From Mycobacterium sp. BK086 (lineage in GTDB: Bacteria > Actinomycetota > Actinomycetes > Mycobacteriales > Mycobacteriaceae): a stretch of 64,000 nt of DNA. Below, piece after piece: positions 18,273 to 25,868 of the stretch. The notes beneath the pieces were generated by a model that worked only from the letters and a program-made list of their open reading frames with translations, had not been told where the DNA came from and did not search any database. Numbering within the stretch: the first letter of the stretch is position 1; each line of letters opens with the position of its first letter. The stretch lies in contig SNWL01000003.1 in assembly GCA_004362315.1 (NCBI GenBank), forward strand, positions 2,069,526 to 2,133,525. The letters run 5' to 3'. Both the position numbers and the translations under genes were made by a program.

Positions 18273-19190
18273 TTAACTCGCCGAGAGTGCAGGTGTTACA
18301 CGCGAATCGCGAGTGGGGATGTCAACAAGTGCAGTGTCGACGCAGCCAGCTGCCCGCAGCGCCCCCACTGCGCGATGAACGACGCCGTCTGGTTGATACC
18401 GAAGGTGATTCGCGCTGACCCGCACCATGCGCCAGCCGAGGTCGGCGAAGAATTCCAGCCGATCGATATCACCCGCATGCTGAGCTGGATCAGTCCAGTG
18501 TTGCGCGCCGTCGTACTCGACCCCGACTTTCCACTGCGGCCAACCCAAGTCGATCCGTCGCACTACCCGTCCCGCAGCATTGCGGATGGGAATCTGGGTT
18601 GCGGGTCGAGGCAGTCCAGCTCGCACGAGCAGCAACCGCAACCGCGTCTCCTGTGGCGATTCCGCTCCGCCGTCAGCGATTTCGAGAACGCGACGTAGCC
18701 GCCGAATGTGGCGTGCGCCGGGGTTTCGGAGTGCAATCGCGGCGACGTCATCGACGGTGATACCGGTCGCCGCCATCACAGCGTCGACCCGAATCAGGCC
18801 AACGGTGAACGCGCAGTGCCGACCGAGGTCATATGCGGTGCGCGCCGGCGTGGTGCAGCTGATGCCTCGCGCGGTGCACACCTCGTCATCGCGGACGACT
18901 CCGGAATGCACAACGATCCCAGGCGGACAGCGGTGCTGGGCACGGACCAGTTCGGCGGGGCCGTCGTCGGGTAGCCACCGGACACCCAACAACGCGGCTG
19001 CGGAAACACCGGCAAGGGTCGCCCGCCTACCCGACCACATCCAGGCCGCGACCGCACGGTCGGCCGCGGTCAGGTCGACGCCGCGAGGCACGTAGACATT
19101 TCGATAGACCTTGACGAATCGGCTGACCAACTCGCGTCGGGTCACTGCGCCCGCGGCCATAGCTTCGTCGGCCATGATGAGCTTCGCCAC
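18273..19190 (-). CDS. DUF559 endonuclease-fold protein with AbiEi-like N-terminus
   Basis: The 305-residue protein has an N-terminal winged-helix-like region of the AbiEi/antitoxin type (MAAGAVTRRELVSRFVKVYRNVYVP and GVSAAALLGVRWLP). The C-terminal DUF559 domain resembles Vsr and other PD-(D/E)xK nucleases: VVRRIDLGWPQWKVGVEYDG supplies an Asp and a later Glu. HWTDPAQHAGDIDRLEFFADLGWRMVRV follows. Such genes occur in many copies in mycobacteria and their function is not established. Two copies of a 63-bp palindromic repeat bracket it, one inside its 3' end and one 55 bases before its start. Possible start codons near residues 6-11 are equally plausible. Confidence 0.8.
   Translation of the reverse strand: MAKLIMADEAMAAGAVTRRELVSRFVKVYRNVYVPRGVDLTAADRAVAAWMWSGRRATLAGVSAAALLGVRWLPDDGPAELVRAQHRCPPGIVVHSGVVRDDEVCTARGISCTTPARTAYDLGRHCAFTVGLIRVDAVMAATGITVDDVAAIALRNPGARHIRRLRRVLEIADGGAESPQETRLRLLLVRAGLPRPATQIPIRNAAGRVVRRIDLGWPQWKVGVEYDGAQHWTDPAQHAGDIDRLEFFADLGWRMVRVSANHLRYQPDGVVHRAVGALRAAGCVDTALVDIPTRDSRVTPALSAS
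18280..18342. repeat. 63-bp palindromic repeat, copy A (3' side of DUF559 gene)
   Basis: This copy aligns without gaps to copy B at 19245-19307: 47 of 63 bases are identical, in the same orientation. The ends GCCGAGAGTGCA and TGCAGTGTCGAC form an imperfect 12-base inverted repeat (9 of 12 pairs). Conserved blocks are GCCGAGA at the left, CGAGT in the middle, and AACAAGTGCAGT at the right. It lies inside the last codons of the DUF559 gene. Confidence 0.75.
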
Positions 19191-19244
19191 GCGGACAGGG
19201 TGTGCCCGCTTGCAGTCGAGAGCCAGTCACTGCTGTGGATACGT

Positions 19245-19307
19245 GCCGAGACTGCAGATGGTGAACACAAATTGCGAGTCGACCTGCGAACAAGTGCAGT
19301 CTCGGCG
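19245..19307. repeat. 63-bp palindromic repeat, copy B (5' side of DUF559 gene)
   Basis: The left arm GCCGAGACTGCA (19245-19256) is the exact reverse complement of the right arm TGCAGTCTCGGC (19295-19306), separated by 38 bases, so a cruciform or RNA hairpin could form. It is a direct repeat of copy A at 75% identity. The intact arms suggest this is the less degraded copy. It lies in the gap between the DUF559 gene and the divergent oxidoreductase gene. Confidence 0.78.
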
Positions 19308-19357
19308 ACTGAAACCGCGCCTTGCCCGAGGGTAGGCAACCCGTTCTAATTCAGCCC

Positions 19358-20209
19358 ATGGATTACGGGCTCGTTCTGTTCACCAGTGACCGCGGCATCG
19401 CCCCGGCGGCCGCGGCCAAACTCGCCGACGACCACGGCTTCACAACCTTCTATGTGCCCGAGCACACCCACATCCCGGTCAAGCGCGAGGCCGCCCACCC
19501 CACCACCGGCGACGAGTCGCTGCCCGACGACCGCTACATGCGCACGCTGGACCCGTGGGTCAGCCTGGGCACCGCGGCGGCGGTCACGTCCAGGGTGCGG
19601 CTGTCCACCGCGGTGGCACTACCCGTCGAGCACGATCCGATCACGTTGGCGAAATCGATTGCGACCCTTGATCATCTGTCCGGTGGCCGGGTCAGTCTCG
19701 GCGTCGGCTTCGGTTGGAACACCGACGAGCTTGCCGACCACGGCGTCCCGGCCGGACGCCGCCGCACCTGCCTGCGTGAGTATCTGGAAGCCATGCGGGC
19801 GCTGTGGACGCAGGAAGAAGCCGAATACGACGGCGAATTCGTCAAATTCGGACCGAGCTGGGCCTGGCCCAAGCCGGTGCAGTCGCACATCCCGGTGCTC
19901 GTCGGCGCGGCCGGTACCGAGAAGAACTTCAAGTGGATCGCCAAGTCCGCCGACGGCTGGATCACCACGCCGCGCGACTTCGACATTGACGAGCCGGTGA
20001 AGCTGCTGCACGACACCTGGGCGGCCGCCGGCCGCGAAGGCGCTCCGCAGATCGTGGCGCTCGACTTCAAGCCGGTGCCCGAGAAGCTGGCACACTGGCG
20101 CGATATCGGCGTCACCGAAGTACTTTTCGGTCTGCCGGACAAGCCCGAGGACGAGGTCGCCGCCTACGTCGAGCGGCTGGCCGGCAAGCTCAGCGCTCTG
20201 GACCTCTAG
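19358..20209 (+). CDS. F420-dependent LLM-class oxidoreductase (Rv0953c-type)
   Basis: A 283-residue TIM-barrel protein of the luciferase-like family, TIGR03619-like. It begins MDYGLVLFTSDRGIAP and has DHLSGGRVSLGVGFGWNTDEL, the cofactor-proximal segment, then RYMRTLDPWVSLGTAAAVTSRV before it. Members use reduced F420 or FMN as hydride donor; mycobacteria make F420, so F420 is likely. The ATG at 19358 matches the family N-terminus better than a frame start at 19322. Its stop overlaps the convergent thiolase-like gene by four bases. Substrate unknown. Confidence 0.87.
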   Translation: MDYGLVLFTSDRGIAPAAAAKLADDHGFTTFYVPEHTHIPVKREAAHPTTGDESLPDDRYMRTLDPWVSLGTAAAVTSRVRLSTAVALPVEHDPITLAKSIATLDHLSGGRVSLGVGFGWNTDELADHGVPAGRRRTCLREYLEAMRALWTQEEAEYDGEFVKFGPSWAWPKPVQSHIPVLVGAAGTEKNFKWIAKSADGWITTPRDFDIDEPVKLLHDTWAAAGREGAPQIVALDFKPVPEKLAHWRDIGVTEVLFGLPDKPEDEVAAYVERLAGKLSALDL

Positions 20210-21738
20210 GCGAGAACCGCGCGGTTGATCCCGTCCTCGCCTGCGGTGACGGTGATCGCGGCACCCAGCGGGTCGCCGTCGCTCATCAACGCCACCAGGC
20301 CGGCGTCGGTGCTGATCGCCATGAACCGGCTGTTGTCGGCGTCGAGCCTGCCGATGATGATGCCGGTCCGTTCGGGCCAGTCGTAGCGCACCGAGTAGGT
20401 CTCGATCACACCGGCGCCGTTGGCGTTTCGGGTGACGGGAATCTTGGGTAGATCGGCAATGTCCTGCTGCAGTTCCTTACTGCGGTCAGGCGACCAATCG
20501 ACGGGCGTTGTCGAATAGACGCCTACCGAGTACTTGCTCATCACTCCACCGTTGGCGCCCACCAGGCCGAAAGCTCCTGGCTTGTCCCGCATTTCGGCCA
20601 CCGTTTCGGCGATACCGTGCAGCGAGTAGCTGTTGCCCGGTCCGCCGAAGTACGGCAGACCGCCGGTGAGGGTGAGTCCGCGCGGGTCGTCCGCGGCCAG
20701 GCCGAAGTCGTCGCACACGGTGAAGACCGGGAACGGGAAGCAGCTGTACAGGTCGAAGGTGGCCACGTCGTCGATGGTGATGCCGGCGCCCCGAAGCGCT
20801 TCCGCCACAGCCTGTTTCTCCGAAAAGCTGACGCTCACGTCTTCGCGGTCCAGCAGGTCCTGCTCGCGCTGATCGGCGTGCCCGTGCAGGTATACCCACT
20901 TCTCTTCGGGCACACCGAGTTTGCGGGCTGTCTCGACCGACATCAGCAGGGCGGCAGCGCCCTGATTGACGGTGTCACGGGCCACCATCAGCCGCGGGTA
21001 CGGATCGCAGATCATCCGGTTCTCCGCGGTGACCGTGGCCAGTTCCTCGACCGAACGCTCGACCGGCGACGACGAATACGGGTTCTTGGCAGCGACTTTG
21101 GAGAACGGCGCGAACAGTTCGGCCATCTTCTGCCGGTACTCGCCGACGCTCAGGCCCAGCCGGCGGCGGCGGGCGTTGTCCAGCAGTCCGTATTGCACGG
21201 GCGCACCGGTCAGTCCGTGCTTGGCGGTGTATTCGCTCATGTACTGCTCGAAGCCGTAACCCCGGTCGTCGAGCTGCCCGCCGACGGTCTCGCTGTGGTC
21301 CGGCTTGTCGTCTTTACCCGCGAACGTCTTCAGCGTCGAGCCGTTCTCCGAGCCGAGGATCAACGCCACCTCGATGTCGCCTGCCGCGATGGCCCCGGCG
21401 AACTCGGTAACCAGCTTCTGCGGGCCGTTGCCGCCGATCGACTCGAGCACGGCGCGCTCGGGGTCGGCACCGACCCGCTGGGCGACCGACCGGATGTAGT
21501 TGTCGGACGCTCCCAGCGGCGCGCTGGCGAACGGTGTGCAGATCTCGAATTGCCGCAGACCGGCGAACACCTGAATGGCCTTGGTGACGGCATTGACGTC
21601 GGCGCCGGTGTCGGTGATTGCCGCCCGGACGGCCTCGGTGGCCAGGTCAACGGCCGACATGCCGCGATAGTCAGGATCGTCGATCCGCTCGGTGAACTGC
21701 CCGACGCCGACGATGACCGGGGTACGCGGATCAACCAT
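20206..21738 (-). CDS. Thiolase-like protein type 1 (TLP1) with extra C-terminal domain
   Basis: The 510-residue protein has a thiolase fold in residues 1-400 (TPVIVGVGQFTERID at the start) and a C-terminal beta-rich domain of about 110 residues typical of TLP1 proteins. The classical nucleophile motif NxxCxSG is replaced by ESIGGNGPQKLV. The C-terminal CxGGG motif reads GANGGVMSKY, and the GHP histidine motif is replaced by YFGGPGNSYSLHG. Normal thiolysis is therefore unlikely. TLP1 proteins bind CoA but their reaction is not established. It is divergent from nothing nearby and may share the sucCD terminator region upstream. Confidence 0.83.
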   Translation of the reverse strand: MVDPRTPVIVGVGQFTERIDDPDYRGMSAVDLATEAVRAAITDTGADVNAVTKAIQVFAGLRQFEICTPFASAPLGASDNYIRSVAQRVGADPERAVLESIGGNGPQKLVTEFAGAIAAGDIEVALILGSENGSTLKTFAGKDDKPDHSETVGGQLDDRGYGFEQYMSEYTAKHGLTGAPVQYGLLDNARRRRLGLSVGEYRQKMAELFAPFSKVAAKNPYSSSPVERSVEELATVTAENRMICDPYPRLMVARDTVNQGAAALLMSVETARKLGVPEEKWVYLHGHADQREQDLLDREDVSVSFSEKQAVAEALRGAGITIDDVATFDLYSCFPFPVFTVCDDFGLAADDPRGLTLTGGLPYFGGPGNSYSLHGIAETVAEMRDKPGAFGLVGANGGVMSKYSVGVYSTTPVDWSPDRSKELQQDIADLPKIPVTRNANGAGVIETYSVRYDWPERTGIIIGRLDADNSRFMAISTDAGLVALMSDGDPLGAAITVTAGEDGINRAVLA

Positions 21739-21780
21739 AGTTCGTCAGGCTAACCGATTTGTCGGCTGCGTCGAAATCGA

Positions 21781-21819
21781 CATCAGGGCTGTGACTCCAG
21801 TGGAATCACAGCCCTGATG
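21781..21819 (-). terminator. Hairpin downstream of sucCD
   Basis: CATCAGGGCTGTGA (21781-21794) pairs perfectly with TCACAGCCCTGATG (21806-21819) around an 11-base loop. It lies 15 bases past the sucD stop on the transcribed strand. There is no long U tract, as is usual for mycobacterial terminators. It also sits just before the thiolase-like gene and so would insulate it from sucCD. Confidence 0.72.
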
Positions 21820-21834
21820 GCGAACTCGTGGGGT

Positions 21835-22737
21835 TTACAGACCCTGAAGGATCTCCCGGGCCAGAGCGGCAGTCTCCGACGGCGTCTTGCCGACCTTGAC
21901 TCCGGCGGCCTCGAGGGCCTCCTTCTTGCCCTGCGCGGTGCCGGCGCCGTCGGACACGATGGCGCCCGCGTGGCCCATCGTCTTGCCCTCCGGCGCGGTG
22001 AAGCCCGCGACGTAGCCGACGACCGGCTTGGAGACGTTGGCCTTGATGTAGGCGCCGGCCTTCTCCTCGGCGTCGCCGCCGATCTCGCCGATCATCACGA
22101 TGATCTTGGTTTCGGGGTCCTTCTCGAACGCCTCGATGGCGTCGATGTGGGTGGTGCCGATGACCGGGTCGCCGCCGATGCCGATGGCGGTCGAGAAGCC
22201 GAGATCGCGCAGCTCGTACATCATCTGGTAGGTCAGCGTGCCGGACTTCGACACCAGGCCGATCGGGCCCTTGCCGGTGATGTTGTTCGGCGTGATGCCG
22301 ACCAGCGACTCACCGGGAGTGATGATGCCGGGGCAGTTCGGCCCGATGATGCGGGTCTTCTCGCCCTTGTCGACGTTGTAGGCCCACGCATAGGCGCTGT
22401 CCTGCACCGGGATTCCCTCGGTGATGACAACGAGCAGCGGGATCTCGGCGTCGATGGCCTCGATGATGGCGTCCTTGGAGAACGCCGGCGGCACGAAGGC
22501 GATCGACACGTCGGCGCCGGTGGCCTTCATGGCCTCGGCCACCGAACCGAACACCGGCAATTCGATGTCGTTACCGTCTTTGTCCTTGTGGGACACCGTG
22601 GTTCCGGCCTTGCGCGCGTTGACGCCGCCGACCACCTGAGTGCCGGCCTTGAGCATCAGCGCGGTGTGCTTGGTGCCCTCGCCGCCGGTGATGCCCTGGA
22701 CGATGACCTTGTTGTCCTTGTTCAGGAAGATAGCCAT
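21835..22737 (-). CDS. sucD: Succinyl-CoA ligase alpha subunit
   Basis: A 300-residue TCA-cycle subunit. It begins [21 protein letters not shown] with the CoA-binding Rossmann domain. It has [10 protein letters not shown] and [27 protein letters not shown] carries the histidine that is phosphorylated during catalysis. With SucC it interconverts succinyl-CoA and succinate with nucleotide formation. It lies 12 bases after sucC, so the two are one transcript ending at the hairpin 21781-21819. Confidence 0.97.
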   Translation of the reverse strand: MAIFLNKDNKVIVQGITGGEGTKHTALMLKAGTQVVGGVNARKAGTTVSHKDKDGNDIELPVFGSVAEAMKATGADVSIAFVPPAFSKDAIIEAIDAEIPLLVVITEGIPVQDSAYAWAYNVDKGEKTRIIGPNCPGIITPGESLVGITPNNITGKGPIGLVSKSGTLTYQMMYELRDLGFSTAIGIGGDPVIGTTHIDAIEAFEKDPETKIIVMIGEIGGDAEEKAGAYIKANVSKPVVGYVAGFTAPEGKTMGHAGAIVSDGAGTAQGKKEALEAAGVKVGKTPSETAALAREILQGL

Positions 22738-22749
22738 TGGTTGTGTCCC

Positions 22750-23913
22750 TTACTTGTTGGCCAGCTCGGCGGCTTTGTCGGCGCCGGAGTCCATGGTCTC
22801 GGCCTGGATAACCAGCGGGTGGTTGGCCTCAGCCAGGATGCGGCGGCCCTCTTCGACGTTGTTGCCGTCGAGGCGAACGACGAGCGGCTTGTTGGCCTCG
22901 TCGCCCAGGATCTGCAGCGCCTTGACGATGCCGTTGGCGACCGCGTCGCACGCGGTGATGCCGCCGAACACGTTGACGAACACGCTCTTGACCTGGCTGT
23001 CGCCAAGGATGACGTCCAGACCGTTGGCCATCACCTCGGCCGACGCGCCGCCACCGATGTCCAGGAAGTTGGCGGGCTTCACGCCGCCGTGCTTCTCACC
23101 GGCGTAGGCGACGACGTCCAGGGTCGACATGACCAGGCCCGCGCCGTTGCCGATGATGCCGACCTCGCCGTCGAGCTTGACGTAGTTGAGGTCGTTCTCC
23201 TTGGCCTTGAGCTCGAGCGGATCGGTGGCGTCCTTGTCCTCGAACTCGGCGTGGCCGGGCTGCCGGAAGTCGGCGTTCGCGTCCAGGGTGACCTTGCCGT
23301 CCAGCGCCAGGATCTGATCGTCCGGCGTACGCACCAGCGGGTTGACCTCGACCAGGGTGGCGTCCTCGCCGACGAAGACCTCCCACAGCTTCTGGATGGT
23401 CACGGCGGCGGCGTCGAGCACCTCGGCGGGCAGGTGGCCCTTCTCGGCGATCTCGCGCGCGAAGGCGAGGTCGACACCCTTGACGGCGTCGACGGGCACC
23501 TTGGCCAGCCGCTCGGGCTTGGTGGCGGCGACCTCTTCGATCTCCATGCCGCCTTCGACCGAGCACATCGCCAGGTAGGTCCGGTTGGAGCGATCGAGCA
23601 GGAAGGAGATGTAGTACTCCTCGGCAATGTCACTGGCCTCGGCGACCAGCAACTTCTTCACGACGTGGCCCTTGATGTCCAGGCCGAGGATGTTCTGCGC
23701 GTGAGTGAAGGCATCGTCCGGGGTAGCGGCGTACTTGACGCCACCGGCCTTACCGCGGCCACCCACCTTGACCTGGGCCTTGACCATCACGGGCTTACCG
23801 ATTTCCTCGGCGATGGCTTTGGCGTCCTCCGGGGAGTCGGTGACCCGTCCCGGGGTGGTGGGAACGTTGTGCTTGGCGAACAGTTCCTTCGCCTGATACT
23901 CGAAAAGATCCAT
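22750..23913 (-). CDS. sucC: Succinyl-CoA ligase beta subunit
   Basis: A 387-residue subunit with an N-terminal ATP-grasp domain ([36 protein letters not shown]). The C-terminal ligase domain has [17 protein letters not shown] and the conserved [19 protein letters not shown]. It binds the nucleotide and succinate. It is the first gene of sucCD. A dyad at 24035-24050 lies about 120 bases upstream of its start. Confidence 0.97.
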   Translation of the reverse strand: MDLFEYQAKELFAKHNVPTTPGRVTDSPEDAKAIAEEIGKPVMVKAQVKVGGRGKAGGVKYAATPDDAFTHAQNILGLDIKGHVVKKLLVAEASDIAEEYYISFLLDRSNRTYLAMCSVEGGMEIEEVAATKPERLAKVPVDAVKGVDLAFAREIAEKGHLPAEVLDAAAVTIQKLWEVFVGEDATLVEVNPLVRTPDDQILALDGKVTLDANADFRQPGHAEFEDKDATDPLELKAKENDLNYVKLDGEVGIIGNGAGLVMSTLDVVAYAGEKHGGVKPANFLDIGGGASAEVMANGLDVILGDSQVKSVFVNVFGGITACDAVANGIVKALQILGDEANKPLVVRLDGNNVEEGRRILAEANHPLVIQAETMDSGADKAAELANK

Positions 23914-24034
23914 GGGCTCACTGTCTGGTCGGCGCTGACATTTGATTGAGGAAGTCGCTCCGGGGGGAACTGTATCTAGACGGCCCCGGGACTCCGTCCT
24001 CGCCCACCACTCATGTGGTCCATCTCACCGCAGG

Positions 24035-24050
24035 GTTGAAGTGATTCAAC
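24035..24050. promoter_or_regulatory. Inverted repeat between sucC and the M23 peptidase gene
   Basis: GTTGAA GTGA TTCAAC is a perfect 6-4-6 dyad in the 246-base divergent intergenic region. It is a candidate operator for one or both genes. No regulator can be named from sequence. A CGTTAACG palindrome also occurs nearby, about 60 bases to the right. The rest of the region (23914-24159) shows no gene. Confidence 0.4.
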
Positions 24051-24159
24051 TCACAATCCCCTGTGGAATAAGCGCTTGGGTTGCCACCCTCATTAGACAT
24101 TCGTTAACGTCGTCGGGGTCCAGATAACGCTTTGGTCACGACTAAAGGGACTTTGAGTT

Positions 24160-25218
24160 TTGACGCAGCACCGGCCGACCCCGACTTCCGTCGGTGATGC
24201 ATCGGCCCCGCACGCAAAGACCAGGCCTTTCGATCGCCAAGCGGCTTCGATCCGGGCCCAGGACCCTGAGCGGCTGGACGTCACGGACATCATCCCGTTC
24301 AACGAGTTCGGCGATCTGGTCGACATCGACTTCCGCGAGAGCACTGCTTTCGACAGCCTTCAGGTAGCCCGCTGCCCCGAACTCGACGACCTGCACGACG
24401 CGGACGATCAGCAGCCGCTGCGGCTGGCCGTGCCCGCCGAGTTCGCGGGCCACGCCGATCCTCGCGCCGAGGTCCCGCGCTACAGCAACAGCGAGAACAC
24501 CGACATCCTGCCGCGCACGCCGCAGCATCGCAGGCAGCCGACCAGCGCCGCCAAGGGCCGCGTGATGATCGCTGCCATGGCCGCCGGCGCCGCCGCAGCC
24601 GCCGCGTACACCGCGGTGAAGCCGGCCACCGAGACCACCACCCAGACCGTTCTCGCCGCCGACAAGACGCCGATGGACGGCACGGTGACCACGCCTCGCG
24701 GTGTGCAGCTGATCGCCGTCAAGCCCATCGCCGACGCCACCGTGCACGGCGAGGAACTGGCCAACGGTCAGGCCTTCGCCCAGGAGCGCGCCGAGCGCGA
24801 GGCCCGGCTGCAGCGGCCGCTGTTCGTCATGCCGACCAAGGGCGTCTACACCTCGGGCTTCGGCTACCGCTGGGGTGCGCTGCACGCCGGCGTCGACCTG
24901 GCCGCTCCGATCGGGACACCCATCGTCGCCGCGTCTGACGGTGTCGTCGTCGACGCCGGGCCGACGGCCGGCTACGGCGCCTGGGTCAAGATCCGCCACT
25001 CCGACGGCACGGTCACCCTGTACGGCCACGTCAACACCTGGACGGTCCAGATCGGCCAGCGTGTCTTCGCCGGCGACCAGATCGCCACCGTCGGTAACCG
25101 CGGCAATTCCACCGGCCCGCACCTGCATTTCGAGGTTCTCCTCAACGGCACCAACCGGATTGATCCGGCGCCGTGGCTGGCGCAGCGGGGGCTGTCCGTC
25201 GGCCCCTATGTCGGCTGA
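24160..25218 (+). CDS. M23-family peptidoglycan endopeptidase (Rv0950c-type)
   Basis: A 352-residue protein with a C-terminal LytM/M23 domain. Zinc ligands are visible as HAGVD (His242, Asp246) and GPHLHFEV (His321, His323). A single hydrophobic segment near residues 138-152 (MIAAMAAGAAAAAAYT) follows about 130 cytoplasmic residues rich in acidic and polar positions. The protein is thus a type II membrane protein with the catalytic domain outside. No ATG fits: the frame opens after a TGA at 24154, and TTG at 24160 follows AAAGGGA by nine bases, so TTG is chosen. It likely cuts peptidoglycan cross-links or activates hydrolases. The next gene may be a partner. Confidence 0.88.
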   Translation: MTQHRPTPTSVGDASAPHAKTRPFDRQAASIRAQDPERLDVTDIIPFNEFGDLVDIDFRESTAFDSLQVARCPELDDLHDADDQQPLRLAVPAEFAGHADPRAEVPRYSNSENTDILPRTPQHRRQPTSAAKGRVMIAAMAAGAAAAAAYTAVKPATETTTQTVLAADKTPMDGTVTTPRGVQLIAVKPIADATVHGEELANGQAFAQERAEREARLQRPLFVMPTKGVYTSGFGYRWGALHAGVDLAAPIGTPIVAASDGVVVDAGPTAGYGAWVKIRHSDGTVTLYGHVNTWTVQIGQRVFAGDQIATVGNRGNSTGPHLHFEVLLNGTNRIDPAPWLAQRGLSVGPYVG

Positions 25219-25223
25219 CCCAA

Positions 25224-25868
25224 ATGTCTGAGGCGGACGAGCCGAACGAACCGCACACCCGCATCATCCGGCGCCAGCCGTCCGGGCCGATCCCCCAGGC
25301 CGAAGAGCCGCGCACCAGCATCATCCGCCGCGCACCGACCGGGCCAATTCCCGCAGCGCCCATTCCTGCTGGGCCAGAACTTGATTCGCACACCACGCAC
25401 ATTCCACGGCCACCCGTCGACGAGGCGCCGACCGGACTGATCCGGCGCGCCACCCCGGTCGCGGTGCCGGCCACCAGGCCGGCGCTGGTGGACGTGTCGA
25501 CCGGACGAACCGCGATCGCGGCCAGCGCCGTCAGCATCGTCAGCGGCTGGGCGACGGCCGTCGTGGCCACCGACCTGATCACCGGATGGTGGGGCACCGA
25601 TCGGCTGTTCTGCCTGGCGGTCGGATTCCTCACCCTGCTGTTCGCGGTCAGCACCATCGCCGGGGTGATCGCCCTGTTGTTACGCCGCTCGGTCGGTCGC
25701 TACCTGATCGCGTTCGGTTCGGTCATCGCGCTGCTGACATTCGGCAGCGTGTTCGTCGCCGGAGCGCGAATCCCGTTGGCGGTCTACCTGATTCCGCTGC
25801 TGCCGGTGGCAAGCCTGGCCCTGGCGCTACACCCGTCGACGCGACGGTGGTGCCGCGTCCGCGGCTAG
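25224..25868 (+). CDS. Membrane protein with repeated IIRR motif N-terminus
   Basis: The 214-residue product starts MSEADEPNEPHT six bases after the peptidase stop, so the two genes form an operon. The first 85 residues are disordered and hold three copies of a short motif: TRIIRRQPSGPIP, TSIIRRAPTGPIP and TGLIRRATPVAVP. Four hydrophobic segments follow between about residues 100 and 200. No family is recognised. The N-terminus may be a cytoplasmic docking or phospho-threonine region. Its stop overlaps the convergent helicase gene by four bases. Confidence 0.78.
   Translation: MSEADEPNEPHTRIIRRQPSGPIPQAEEPRTSIIRRAPTGPIPAAPIPAGPELDSHTTHIPRPPVDEAPTGLIRRATPVAVPATRPALVDVSTGRTAIAASAVSIVSGWATAVVATDLITGWWGTDRLFCLAVGFLTLLFAVSTIAGVIALLLRRSVGRYLIAFGSVIALLTFGSVFVAGARIPLAVYLIPLLPVASLALALHPSTRRWCRVRG

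Noticed and set aside
21817-23949. Long plus-strand open frame (710 codons) opposite sucC-sucD
   Set aside because: Spans two well-defined minus-strand genes in the shadow frame; no recognisable motif.
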